Under the pieces are notes generated by a model that ran no database searches, was not told the origin of the DNA, and saw nothing but the letters and a program-made list of their open reading frames with translations. A program made the translations under genes and the position numbers. A DNA stretch of 64,000 nt from DATJFQ01 sp035492775 (lineage in GTDB: Bacteria > Acidobacteriota > Vicinamibacteria > Vicinamibacterales > 2-12-FULL-66-21). The DNA lies in assembly GCA_035492775.1 (NCBI GenBank), contig DATJIW010000094.1, positions 1-64,000 of the forward strand. Reading direction: 5' to 3'. Below are positions 42,983 through 51,890 of the stretch, in pieces. Every line of letters starts with the position of its first letter. The stretch's first letter is position 1.

Positions 42983-43987
42983 ATGTCCCTCCGCAGGATC
43001 GCGGGTCATCGGCACCTGCTCGAGCGGCTCGCTCATGCGGTGGCGCGCCGCGAGCTGCCGCCGAGCCTGATCTTCTCCGGGATCGACGGCATCGGGAAGC
43101 GATCGGCCGCGCTCGCGCTCGCGCAGGCACTGAATTGCGAGCGTCCCGTCGCCTGGCCCGATGCAAACGGGCAGGACGGCTGCGGCGACTGCGGCGCATG
43201 CCGCCGCATTGCGCGCGGCGTTTACGCGGATCTGGTCGTCATCGAGCCGGGAGACTCGGGCACAATCAAGGTCGATCAGATCCGCGAGGCGATCGAGCGT
43301 TCCGCATACCGGCCGTTCGAGGGCCGGCGCCGTGTCGTGATCGTGGACGAAGCAGATGCGCTGATCGGGGAGGCCCAGAATGCGCTCCTGAAGACGCTCG
43401 AAGAGCCGCCACCCGCCTCGGTGTTCGTGCTCGTGACGTCGCGGCCGGATGTGCTTCTGCCGACCGTGCGCTCCCGCTGTCAGCACCTTCGGTTCGGTGC
43501 GCTGTCTGCATCGGAAGTCGCGACGGTTCTCACGCGCGACCACGGATTGTCCGCCGCCGACGCACACGCGGCGGCCGCTGCGGCGGACGGCAGCATCGGC
43601 CGCGCTCTCGGTCGCGACGTGGAGGGCGCGGCCGCCGCGCGCACTGCGGCGGCACGCCTGCTGTCGAGCGCTGCGTCCGGCGGCGACCCGCGGCGGCGCC
43701 TCGACGCGGCGAAAGCGATGACGGCGGGCGCTGCGGAGCGAGAGGTGCTCGCGGAGCAGCTGCGCGCTCTGTCGTCCCTGCTGCGTGACATCGGTGCGCT
43801 GCACGCCAATGCCCCTGACGACGTGCTGGCGAATGCCGATTTGAAAGATACGTTGCGGTCGGCTGGCCGCGCGTTCGATCCCGAGCGCGTGGTTGCTGGA
43901 TTTGTCGCCGTGGACCGTGCGATAGCGGCCCTCGACAGGAATGCGAGTCCGAAGATCGTTGCGGACTGGATCGCGCTGAATATCTAA
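42983..43987 (+). CDS. holB: DNA polymerase III subunit delta'
   Basis: A 334-residue clamp-loader subunit. Walker A GIDGIGKRS is at residues 33-41, the zinc-module cysteines are Cys52, Cys67, Cys70 and Cys73, and VVIVDEADAL and the SRC motif (SRCQHLRF) follow. The P-loop keeps GK, although delta' subunits usually do not hydrolyse ATP. Its stop overlaps the ricT start by one base. Confidence 0.92.
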   Translation: MSLRRIAGHRHLLERLAHAVARRELPPSLIFSGIDGIGKRSAALALAQALNCERPVAWPDANGQDGCGDCGACRRIARGVYADLVVIEPGDSGTIKVDQIREAIERSAYRPFEGRRRVVIVDEADALIGEAQNALLKTLEEPPPASVFVLVTSRPDVLLPTVRSRCQHLRFGALSASEVATVLTRDHGLSAADAHAAAAAADGSIGRALGRDVEGAAAARTAAARLLSSAASGGDPRRRLDAAKAMTAGAAEREVLAEQLRALSSLLRDIGALHANAPDDVLANADLKDTLRSAGRAFDPERVVAGFVAVDRAIAALDRNASPKIVADWIALNI

Positions 43988-44760
43988 TGCCGCAGCATCC
44001 GTTCGTCAGCGTGGCGTTCGAGCCGGCGGGCCGCCGCCACTCGTTTCTGCTGCCCGAATTCGCATTCGACGAAAACGGCAGTCCCATCCCGTTCGTCCCG
44101 CCGTCGCCGGGCGATCAGGTCGTCGTCGAGACCGCGAATGGGCCCGCACTCGGAACAGTCGCTGCCCTGCCGGCGGCAGTCGCAGAGCGCCGTCCGCACG
44201 CAGAGCCGACGGAAGTCGTCGTGCGGCGCGCCTCGCCTGATGACGTCGTCCAGAAGCTGAAGCAGCAGCAGCGTGAAGCCGAGGGGAAGCATGTCGCTCA
44301 GATGAAAATCCGCGAGCGTGCCCTGGCGATGAAGCTGACCAGAGTCGAAGCGGCGCTGGACGGATCGCGCATCACGTTCTACTACACGTCGGACGATCGA
44401 GTAGATTTCCGCGAGCTCGTGCGCGATTTGGCGTCGCATTTCCACACGCGCATCGAAATGCGTCAGATCGGCGTGCGCGACGAAGCGCGGATGCTGGGCG
44501 GCTACGGCTCCTGCGGCCGCCCGCTGTGCTGCACGACGTGGCTGAAGTCGTTCGAACCCGTGTCGATCAAAATGGCCAAGCAGCAGCATCTCAGCCTCAA
44601 TCCTTCGAGGCTCTCAGGTCAGTGCGGCCGGCTCAAATGCTGCCTTCGGTATGAGCTGCCCAACGGCGAAGGGGTGAAACACGCCGGGTGCGCGGATCAC
44701 GGCGCCTGCACCAATCCGACGGGCTGCGCCGCGGGGAACTGCGACTCGTGCCGCCGATGA
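43987..44760 (+). CDS. ricT: RicT/YaaT-like PSP1-domain protein
   Basis: A 257-residue protein of the PSP1 family. The signature cysteines are GSCGRPLCCTTWL and SGQCGRLKCCLRYE, with a C-terminal cluster CADHGACTNPTGCAAGNCDSC. In Bacillus, RicT is part of a Fe-S-containing complex that aids RNA processing; outside Firmicutes its role is unclear. The neighbours holB and pdxA are separated by overlaps only, and holB-ricT is a recurrent bacterial pair. Confidence 0.9.
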   Translation: MPQHPFVSVAFEPAGRRHSFLLPEFAFDENGSPIPFVPPSPGDQVVVETANGPALGTVAALPAAVAERRPHAEPTEVVVRRASPDDVVQKLKQQQREAEGKHVAQMKIRERALAMKLTRVEAALDGSRITFYYTSDDRVDFRELVRDLASHFHTRIEMRQIGVRDEARMLGGYGSCGRPLCCTTWLKSFEPVSIKMAKQQHLSLNPSRLSGQCGRLKCCLRYELPNGEGVKHAGCADHGACTNPTGCAAGNCDSCRR

Positions 44761-45623
44761 AGCCTCGGGTGGGGATCACGGCAGGCGATCCGGCGGGGAT
44801 CGGTCCCGAAATCGCGGAGAAGGCCGCGGCTGATCCGCGCGTGCAGGCCGCCTGCGACACCCGGATCTACGACTCGCCGGGGTCGTTCGCCGTCGGGGCG
44901 GTGTCACCGGAGGCCGGACGGGCGGCCTATGACGCGATCGTTCGTGCCACGCGCGATGCGCTCGATGGGACGATCGATGCCATCGCGACGGCGCCCGTGA
45001 ACAAGGAGGCGTTTGCGCTCGCCGGTCTGCCGTGGAAGGGTCATACCGACCTCCTGGCGCACCTGACGAACGCCAGCCGCGTGGCCATGCTGTTTTATTC
45101 CGAGCAGCTGCGCGTCGTCCTGGCAACGATCCATGTGCCGATCGTCGACGTGCCCCGACTGCTGACCAGGGACGTCATGGATTTCACGATCGGCATCACC
45201 GCCCGCGAGCTCCCCCGGTTCGGGCACGCGCGACCGCGCCTGGCGGTTGCCGGACTCAACCCGCATGCGGGGGAGCATGGCGTCATCGGCGTCGAAGACG
45301 ACGAGGTGATTGCGCCGGCCGTGCAGGATGCGAGAGCGCGCGGGATCGACGTGACCGGGCCGTGGCCGGCGGACACGCTCTTCGGCCGCGCGGCCCGCGG
45401 TGAATTCGACGCCGTCATCGCCTGTTACCATGACCAGGGCCTCATCCCGGTGAAGCTGCTCGGATTCGGGCGCGCGGTCAACGTCACCCTTGGCCTGCCA
45501 ATCGTCAGGACGTCGGTCGATCACGGCACCGCGTTCGATATCGCCGGCCGCGGTGTCGCGGATCCGTCGAGTCTCGTGGAGGCCATTCTGCTCGCGGCGC
45601 GTCTCGCCGCGCGACCCGCATGA
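44757..45623 (+). CDS. pdxA: 4-hydroxythreonine-4-phosphate dehydrogenase (short form)
   Basis: A 288-residue pyridoxal-phosphate biosynthesis enzyme. ITAGDPAGIGPEI opens the protein, and the metal ligands are in GHTDLLAH, LNPHAGEHG and TSVDHGTAFDIAG. The family is usually about 330 residues; about 40 are missing between AGIGPEI and the APVNKEA motif, where an N-terminal-domain hairpin is normally found. The frame is otherwise intact. The ATG overlaps the ricT stop (ATGA). Confidence 0.92.
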   Translation: MKPRVGITAGDPAGIGPEIAEKAAADPRVQAACDTRIYDSPGSFAVGAVSPEAGRAAYDAIVRATRDALDGTIDAIATAPVNKEAFALAGLPWKGHTDLLAHLTNASRVAMLFYSEQLRVVLATIHVPIVDVPRLLTRDVMDFTIGITARELPRFGHARPRLAVAGLNPHAGEHGVIGVEDDEVIAPAVQDARARGIDVTGPWPADTLFGRAARGEFDAVIACYHDQGLIPVKLLGFGRAVNVTLGLPIVRTSVDHGTAFDIAGRGVADPSSLVEAILLAARLAARPA

Positions 45624-46099
45624 GCAAGACCGAGCGCGAGGCAGCGCAGCAGATCATCGCGGACAATCGGAAGGCGGCGCACGACTACCATTTCATCGAG
45701 ACGTTCGAGGCGGGAATCGCGCTCGTGGGCACCGAAGTCAAGTCCATTCGCCACGGCGGCGCGAACCTGCGCGACAGCTTCGCGCGGGTGGAAGGCGGGG
45801 AGGTCTGGGCCTACAACATCCACGTTTCCGCCTACCGCAACCGCGGCTCGAGCGATCACGAGCCGACGCGGCGCCGCAAGCTGCTCCTGCACCGTCAGGA
45901 GATCCGGAAGCTGATTGGCAAGACGACCGAGCGAGGCATGACGATCGTCCCGACGCGGATGTATTTCAAGAACGGCCGTGTGAAGGTCGCGATCGCGCTG
46001 GCAAAAGGCAAGAAGGCGCACGACAAGCGTGAGACGATCAAGCGCCGCGAGGCGGACCGCGAAACGCGCGCCGCCGTGAAGGAACGCCGCTCCCGGTGA
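45620..46099 (+). CDS. smpB: SsrA-binding protein SmpB
   Basis: A 159-residue tmRNA partner in ribosome rescue. Landmarks are RKAAHDYHFIETFEAGI, LVGTEVKSIRHG, FARVEGGEVWAYNIH, and RKLLLHRQEI; the basic C-terminal tail (ETIKRREADRETRAAVKERR) is intact. The ATG overlaps pdxA (ATGA). No tmRNA gene is seen nearby. Confidence 0.97.
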   Translation: MSKTEREAAQQIIADNRKAAHDYHFIETFEAGIALVGTEVKSIRHGGANLRDSFARVEGGEVWAYNIHVSAYRNRGSSDHEPTRRRKLLLHRQEIRKLIGKTTERGMTIVPTRMYFKNGRVKVAIALAKGKKAHDKRETIKRREADRETRAAVKERRSR

Positions 46100-46139
46100 G
46101 TATGTTAGTACTAAGAGAAATGGAAGAATCGAGAGTCTG

Positions 46140-46682
46140 ATGAAAGGGAATCGCGCGGTTCTCACCGTTGTCGTCATCCTCGTCGTGCTGGTCGGCGGAT
46201 GGTGGCTGTTTCACCGCGGCACCGCTCAGACGATCGACCTCATGACCCTCTACGGCCAGGCGCAGAAGGACGGCCAGCCGTGGAGCGCGGGCAGCGTCAC
46301 GCTGGACGGCGACACGAAGTCCGCCGTGAGCGCACCGCCGAACGGCCGGCTGCACATCAAGGTCCGCGTGCCGGACGACGGGTGGCTGAAGGTGTCGCTG
46401 GGACTCAAACCGGAGGCGTGGGACAAGGACGGCGACGGCGTCTACTTCTTCGTAGGCGTCTCGGACGGCCGCGCGTTCGAGGAGTTGTTCACGCAGACGC
46501 TCGACCCGTTTCACAATCCGTCGGAGCGCCGCTGGGTTCCGGTGAGCGCAGACCTTTCGTCCTATGCCGGCGAAGAGGTGGAGCTCGTGTTCAACACGCG
46601 CGCATCAGCCCCCGGCAAGGGAGAGGCGGATTCGCGCAACGACCTGCCGGTGTGGGGCGCGCCGATCATTTCGACTCGCTGA
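46140..46682 (+). CDS. Membrane-anchored protein of unknown function
   Basis: A 180-residue protein. One N-terminal membrane helix (AVLTVVVILVVLVGGWWLF) is followed by a single beta-rich domain (about 45-175) with pairs of strands, like a jelly-roll, and no catalytic motif. It precedes the aminotransferase by eight bases, suggesting co-transcription with the polysaccharide cluster. Confidence 0.55.
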   Translation: MKGNRAVLTVVVILVVLVGGWWLFHRGTAQTIDLMTLYGQAQKDGQPWSAGSVTLDGDTKSAVSAPPNGRLHIKVRVPDDGWLKVSLGLKPEAWDKDGDGVYFFVGVSDGRAFEELFTQTLDPFHNPSERRWVPVSADLSSYAGEEVELVFNTRASAPGKGEADSRNDLPVWGAPIISTR

Positions 46683-46690
46683 CATTCTCG

Positions 46691-47815
46691 ATGTCCGTTC
46701 CGTTGCTCGATTTGCAGGAGCAGTATCGACCGCTCCGGGAAGACATTCTCGCCGCCATCGCCCGCGTCTGCGACAGCCAGCAGTTCATCGGCGGTCCCGA
46801 AATCGACGGTCTCGAACGCGAGCTGGCGGCTTTCGTCGGCGCTCCGCACGCCGTCGGCGTCTCGTCAGGGACCGACGCGCTCCTGGTTGCGTTCATGGCG
46901 CTCGGCATCGGTGCCGGCGACGAGGTGATCGCGCCGACGTTTTCGTTTTTTGCGACCGCCGGATGCATCGTCCGCGTCGGCGCCACGCCGAAGCTCGTGG
47001 ACATCGACCCGATGACGTTCAACGTCGACCCCGAGGGCGTCGCCAGGGCGCTGTCGCCGCGGACCCGGGCGATCGTTCCCGTCCATCTCTACGGCCTGTG
47101 CGCAAATATGGATCGAATTGGCGCGATCGCCGCGAGCGCAGCCGTGCCGATCGTGGAAGACGCGGCGCAGGCGATCGGCGCGTGTCATCACGGCCGACAG
47201 GCGGGAACGATGGGAGCGGTGGGCTGCTTCTCGTTTTTCCCGAGCAAGAATCTTGGCGCCTTCGGAGACGGAGGATTCGTGACGACGGCCGACGAGCGGC
47301 TGGCGCGCGAGATGCGCCTGTTGCGGAACCACGGCGCGGATCCGAAGTACTTCCACCAGCGGGTCGGCGGCAACTTCAGGCTGGACGCCCTTCAGGCGGC
47401 CGTGCTGCGCGTGAAGCTGCCGCATCTGCAGCGGTGGACCGACATGCGCCGCGCGAACGCCGATCGGTACGACCGGCTGCTCGCGGAGGCCGGTTTGTCG
47501 CAGTCGGCCGGTGGCCCCGTGGTCGTGCCGAGCCGTCCCGCGGGAAGCACGCACATCTTCAATCAATACGTGATTCGCGTTCCCGGGCGTGACGTGGTCC
47601 GCGAGCGGCTGACGGCAAACGGTATCGGGACCGAGATTTACTACCCCGTGCCGTTTCACCTGCAGGAGTGTTTCTCGACGCTTGGTTACCGGAAGGGAGA
47701 TTTTCCGGAAGCCGAAAGAGCGGCGGCCGAGGTGCTCGCGCTGCCGATTTATGGCGAACTGAGACCGGAGCAGCAGGCGGAAGTCGTAGAGGCACTGGCA
47801 CGGGCGATCGACTGA
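46691..47815 (+). CDS. DegT/DnrJ/EryC1-family sugar aminotransferase
   Basis: A 374-residue PLP enzyme aminating a nucleotide keto-sugar. The PLP-lysine is in FFPSKNLGAFGDGG near residue 185. GVSSGTDALLVA, PTFSFFATAG and VEDAAQAIGA are present, and the C-terminal IFNQYVIR is usual. ATG at 46691. It starts the nucleotide-sugar part of the cluster; the exact sugar is unknown. Confidence 0.9.
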   Translation: MSVPLLDLQEQYRPLREDILAAIARVCDSQQFIGGPEIDGLERELAAFVGAPHAVGVSSGTDALLVAFMALGIGAGDEVIAPTFSFFATAGCIVRVGATPKLVDIDPMTFNVDPEGVARALSPRTRAIVPVHLYGLCANMDRIGAIAASAAVPIVEDAAQAIGACHHGRQAGTMGAVGCFSFFPSKNLGAFGDGGFVTTADERLAREMRLLRNHGADPKYFHQRVGGNFRLDALQAAVLRVKLPHLQRWTDMRRANADRYDRLLAEAGLSQSAGGPVVVPSRPAGSTHIFNQYVIRVPGRDVVRERLTANGIGTEIYYPVPFHLQECFSTLGYRKGDFPEAERAAAEVLALPIYGELRPEQQAEVVEALARAID

Positions 47816-47820
47816 CCGAC

Positions 47821-48681
47821 ATGCGCGTGCTCATCACCGGGGCTCACGGACTGCTTGGCGCGGCTATCGCATCGGCATTCCGCGACTGTGAAGCCGTGCA
47901 GCCGCTCGATCGCTCTGCCCTGGACATCACCGATCCGGCTGCCGTCGATGCGGCGATCACCGCAGCGCGGCCGGATCTCATCGTGAACTGCGCCGCATAC
48001 AACGACGTGGATGGCGCGGAAACCCACGCGCAGCATGCGCTCGAGGTCAATGCGTTCGCGGTTCTCGACCTTGCCCGCGCAGCGAGAGCGCACGACGCGG
48101 CGCTGGTGCACTACAGCAGCGACTTCATCTTCGACGGGACGGCCGAGCGGCCGTACGCCGAGACCGATCCACCCAACCCGCGCAGCGTCTACGCGTCGTC
48201 CAAGCTGTTGGGCGACTGGTTCGCCGCCGACGCCGGCCGCGCATATGTGCTCCGCGTGGAGAGCCTGTTCGGAGGGCCAGGGATCCGGGCAGGTGCGCGC
48301 CGCGGCAGTCTCGGCGGCATCGTCGATCGGATTATGGCGGACGGCGAGGTGCCCGTGTTCGTCGACCGCACGGTGTCACCGAGCTACACGCCCGACGTCG
48401 CGGCCGCGACCCGCCGGCTCATCGAGCAGCAGGCGCCGCCGGGGACGTATCACTGCGTGAACGGTGGTGCGGCGACGTGGGCCGAGATCGCCGCCGAATC
48501 GGCACGCCTGCTTGGCCGCCCGCTGCGGATGAAACCGCTGACGCTCGACTCGGTCCCGCTGCGTGCGCCGCGGCCCCGCTACTGTGCGCTGTCGAACGCG
48601 CGGCTGCGGTCGCTCGGCATTGCCATGCCGCCATGGCAGGACGCGCTGCGACGGTACATCGAGGATCTGACGACGCAATGA
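47821..48681 (+). CDS. RmlD-like NAD(P)-dependent sugar reductase
   Basis: A 286-residue short-chain dehydrogenase of the dTDP-4-dehydrorhamnose reductase type. The nucleotide motif is ITGAHGLLG (residues 5-13). NCAAYNDVDGAE, HYSSDFIFDGT and the catalytic Tyr-x-x-x-Lys in SVYASSKLLGD match RmlD. It follows the aminotransferase by five bases. No other rml gene is in the window, so the substrate is open. Confidence 0.85.
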   Translation: MRVLITGAHGLLGAAIASAFRDCEAVQPLDRSALDITDPAAVDAAITAARPDLIVNCAAYNDVDGAETHAQHALEVNAFAVLDLARAARAHDAALVHYSSDFIFDGTAERPYAETDPPNPRSVYASSKLLGDWFAADAGRAYVLRVESLFGGPGIRAGARRGSLGGIVDRIMADGEVPVFVDRTVSPSYTPDVAAATRRLIEQQAPPGTYHCVNGGAATWAEIAAESARLLGRPLRMKPLTLDSVPLRAPRPRYCALSNARLRSLGIAMPPWQDALRRYIEDLTTQ

Positions 48682-48719
48682 GTCCGGCCGATGATCGCAG
48701 GCGGCTACAGGCGTCGTGC

Positions 48720-49835
48720 TCACGGCCGGACGCCGAGCATGTCGTCCACCATGCCCCGGATCCGCGCCCCGATCGCGAGGCACGAGGTGAGCCCAGGCGA
48801 ATCGATTCCCGCCGCGTGAATGAGATTTGCCACGACGCGATCCGCGCGGATCAGGAAATCCGCAAAGCGCTCTTCCGGCGGATGCAGCTTCGCGCGGATG
48901 CCGGTACCACCGAGCCGCATGTCTGAAATCTCGATGGACGGCAGAAGCCGCCGGGTCGCCGGCAGGAACGACTCCACCGGATCGCGGTTCGTTTCGTAGT
49001 CGTCTTTCCGCTCCTGATAACGGATTGTCGGACCGACCATGACCGTGCCGTCCGCGCCGCGCGTGAGGTGCACGCCGAGTCCGTGACCCGACGCGTGCGG
49101 CAGCGGGTAGACCAGTCCGTTCACGTATCCCCGTTTCGAAGGTACGAGCTGTGCGTATTCGCCGCGGCAGGGATAGATCCGGAACGATTCGCCCCCGAGC
49201 GTCCGGGACACGTGGTCGGCGAAGAGCCCCGCGGCATTCACGACGATCTGCGCTGAAATCCTCTCGCGCTCCGTTATCAGGGTGAGGTTGCCGCCAGCCC
49301 CCGCCTCGCCGGCGAGGACTTCGCTCTGGGTCACGATCATCGCTCCTGAGGCTTCGGCGCGCCGCCGGAGCGCTGCAACGAGCATGCTTGCATCGAGCCG
49401 TCCCGTGTTGGGTGACCACAGCGCTGAAGTCGCGCGAACGTGCGGCTCCCGCGCCCGCACGAACGCCGAGTCGACCACGGCCAGCCCGTCCACGCCATTT
49501 GCGGTCCCGTTGCGGGCGAGCGCCTCCAGCGGGTGAAGGTCGTCCGGCTCGCTCGGAAGAATCAACTTGCCACAACGCTCGTGCGCGACGCCTTCGCGCG
49601 CGCAGAAATGGAACAGCCGCGCTGCGCCATCGACGCAGAGTTGGGCTTTCAGAGAGCCGGGCGGATAGTAGATCCCCGCGTGGATGACACCGCTGTTGTG
49701 CGTACTCGTATCCATCCCCGCGCGCGGATGACGTTCGAGCACCGCAACGCTACGGCCTGCTGCAGCCAGTTCGGCGGCCGCTGCGAGTCCGACGACACCA
49801 GCGCCGATCACGGCTATGTCAACGCCCGTCTGCAT
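48720..49835 (-). CDS. LhgO-like FAD-dependent 2-hydroxyacid oxidase
   Basis: A 371-residue flavoprotein of the DAO superfamily. The FAD motif is AVIGAGVVGLAAAAEL. HNSGVIHAGIYYPPGSLKA and the C-terminal GIDSPGLTSCLAIG are typical of L-2-hydroxyglutarate oxidase and its relatives. The ATG overlaps the stop of the O-antigen ligase gene upstream (ATGA), which ties it to the polysaccharide cluster; the substrate may differ from 2-hydroxyglutarate. Confidence 0.85.
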   Translation of the reverse strand: MQTGVDIAVIGAGVVGLAAAAELAAAGRSVAVLERHPRAGMDTSTHNSGVIHAGIYYPPGSLKAQLCVDGAARLFHFCAREGVAHERCGKLILPSEPDDLHPLEALARNGTANGVDGLAVVDSAFVRAREPHVRATSALWSPNTGRLDASMLVAALRRRAEASGAMIVTQSEVLAGEAGAGGNLTLITERERISAQIVVNAAGLFADHVSRTLGGESFRIYPCRGEYAQLVPSKRGYVNGLVYPLPHASGHGLGVHLTRGADGTVMVGPTIRYQERKDDYETNRDPVESFLPATRRLLPSIEISDMRLGGTGIRAKLHPPEERFADFLIRADRVVANLIHAAGIDSPGLTSCLAIGARIRGMVDDMLGVRP

Positions 49836-51721
49836 CAGTACTCCACGATCTGTCCGAGCAGCACGTTAGCCGGGTCACCGGACTTCGGCAGCAGGACGAC
49901 TGGTTCATAGCTCGACTCGGGGGTACGACCGCCGGCTATGAGGCGATAGCGACCCCAGGACGTGCCGCTGACGACGAGATCGTCCGCCGCGTGGTCGCGA
50001 TACACCACCGAGAAGGTCACTGTCGGACCGGGGCGATCGAGACGGTAAGGAATTTCCACGAGCTTCGCCCGCGTCGGAATGAACAGCGTTGTTTTCCCGA
50101 GTACGACGCGCGCGAGGACGCCGTCGGTGGCGATGTGCCATCGACTCGTGCCCCACGCGACCTGCTCGAGATTTGCCGACGCCCTGTCGCCATGCACCCG
50201 CCACGGAACGGACGCAAGAAGTGCGACAGCGGCGGCGACACTCGCGATCCGCATCCAGCCGGACACGGCAGCCGTGTCGCGGCGCATGCCCGCACCCGTC
50301 GCGGTGCCGGCCGCGAGCGCGAAGGTGTAACAGACCTCTCGCGTCAGCAGCGGATGTCCGAACAGCATCGTCGCTGCAAATGCCAGAAGACCACCCGCGA
50401 GGGCGAGGCGAGCAGTGCTGCCCGTGCGAACGTGGTCGAGCATGTGGCGGCACGACAGGAGCAGCAGCCACAGCACGGCGGCAGCGCCAACGATGCCCAG
50501 CTCCGCCAGCATCTGCAGATAATTGTTGTGCGCGTTCTCGTGCGGATAGATTGTCCCGAGCTTCGTCGAGAGCAGATACTGCGCCGACGCGTTGTAGAAA
50601 CGGCCCACCCCCACGCCGAACCACAGGTGATCTCGTGTCATCCGCAGGCTGACTTTTGCCATTTCGGAACGCGTCAGCCAGCCGAGGGAGGTGCCGGCTC
50701 CGGCGATGCGATTCGGGAAGAGGACTACGAACACCGCCGCAACGATCACGCATGCCGCGAGCCCCGCGCCGACCACCGCCCGCCGCCGCTTCGATGGCGG
50801 CGCGACGAGAAGCATTCCGACGCATGCCACCAGAAAGGCGGCGACGGCCGCGCGAGACTGGGTCAGCCAGAGGGCCGCCAGAATGATCGCGGTTGCCGCC
50901 GCCCCGATCACGGCTGCGGCGCGCGCGCGCGTGACCGCCAGACGCGCGGCCACGACGGCGCCGAGCGCGAAGAATGATCCGGCCGCGTTGACGTCGCCGT
51001 AGCTGACGTTGATGCGCACGTTCCGCAGCGTGAACCGCATTGCGGCGAACGGCGATTCCGAGCGAAGGGCGATCTGCGCGAACCGCTGCAGGTTCAGCAG
51101 GCCGGCGGCGCCGGCGCCGGCGACCAGCATGCGGGCGAAGCTCTCGACGAAGGCTGGAGTCGCCACGGCCATCCCGGCGCACGCCACGAAGAGCGCGAGC
51201 GCCTGGACCTGCATGAACCCCATCTCCGCAGGGCCGAGCACGCCGGTGTCGACGAAGTAGTCATGCCTGATCGTCAGTCCGACGGCGTCGTGCAACGCTG
51301 CCGGACTCGCATTCGTGCTCGATGCGGTCACGACCAGCACCGAACACAGAAGCACGACACCCGTCAGCACGGCGGCTGTCAGGAACGCGCGCGGCAGCCT
51401 CGCGGCTCCGCCTCGGACGCAAGCCCGCGTCGACCATCCGGCGATCGCGGCGACGACGAGCGCCTCGGTGAGGCGGAACGGGGAGCCGGAGACGGGAGGT
51501 CCCAGGAAGGCGAGCGGGATACCGGCGACGAGCACGAGCGCGGCAGGCCGGGGCGTGAGGGCTGCGGCGGCGACGAGAGCGGTGACGAACACCCGTTCCC
51601 AGACCGGGACGCCTCCGTCGATGACTGCCGGAAGGAGCCCGATGACGGATGTTGCCGCGATGAGACCGGCCAGCGTCCGGCTCCAGACAGAGCGAGGGTG
51701 AGTATTGTTTTCTGCGCTCAA
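49835..51721 (-). CDS. O-antigen ligase/polymerase-family membrane protein
   Basis: A 628-residue protein with about 12 membrane helices and a large Wzy_C/WaaL-type periplasmic loop (YNASAQYLLSTKLGTIYPHENAHNNYL in two parts, with the His-Asn region). SFFALGAVVAARL and WLTQSRAAVAAF are typical. After the helices comes a 130-residue C-terminal beta domain that is not usual. The gene may join surface glycan to lipid A-core or polymerise it. Confidence 0.85.
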   Translation of the reverse strand: MSAENNTHPRSVWSRTLAGLIAATSVIGLLPAVIDGGVPVWERVFVTALVAAAALTPRPAALVLVAGIPLAFLGPPVSGSPFRLTEALVVAAIAGWSTRACVRGGAARLPRAFLTAAVLTGVVLLCSVLVVTASSTNASPAALHDAVGLTIRHDYFVDTGVLGPAEMGFMQVQALALFVACAGMAVATPAFVESFARMLVAGAGAAGLLNLQRFAQIALRSESPFAAMRFTLRNVRINVSYGDVNAAGSFFALGAVVAARLAVTRARAAAVIGAAATAIILAALWLTQSRAAVAAFLVACVGMLLVAPPSKRRRAVVGAGLAACVIVAAVFVVLFPNRIAGAGTSLGWLTRSEMAKVSLRMTRDHLWFGVGVGRFYNASAQYLLSTKLGTIYPHENAHNNYLQMLAELGIVGAAAVLWLLLLSCRHMLDHVRTGSTARLALAGGLLAFAATMLFGHPLLTREVCYTFALAAGTATGAGMRRDTAAVSGWMRIASVAAAVALLASVPWRVHGDRASANLEQVAWGTSRWHIATDGVLARVVLGKTTLFIPTRAKLVEIPYRLDRPGPTVTFSVVYRDHAADDLVVSGTSWGRYRLIAGGRTPESSYEPVVLLPKSGDPANVLLGQIVEY

Positions 51722-51823
51722 GTCGTTGATCGTGGGGAAATATGTCTCACACGCGCCTGGGGATTCACAACAATCGATTGCTGTGCCGCAACGTGCTACT
51801 TCAGCGTAAAAGTCCCTTACTGA

Positions 51824-51852
51824 TTGCCTGACCAGCAGTTATCGCTTACAAT
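51824..51852 (+). promoter_or_regulatory. Predicted promoter of gmd
   Basis: TTGCCT (51824-51829), a 17-base spacer and TACAAT (51847-51852), within an A/T-rich 169-bp space between the divergent ligase and gmd genes. The predicted start of transcription is about 51859; gmd starts at 51891. Confidence 0.55.
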
Positions 51853-51890
51853 TTTTTGTCGTCTGCGACGCGACTCAGCGATAGCAAACA

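Noticed and set aside
46100..46139. tmRNA near smpB
   Set aside because: The space is only 40 bases and has no tmRNA features.
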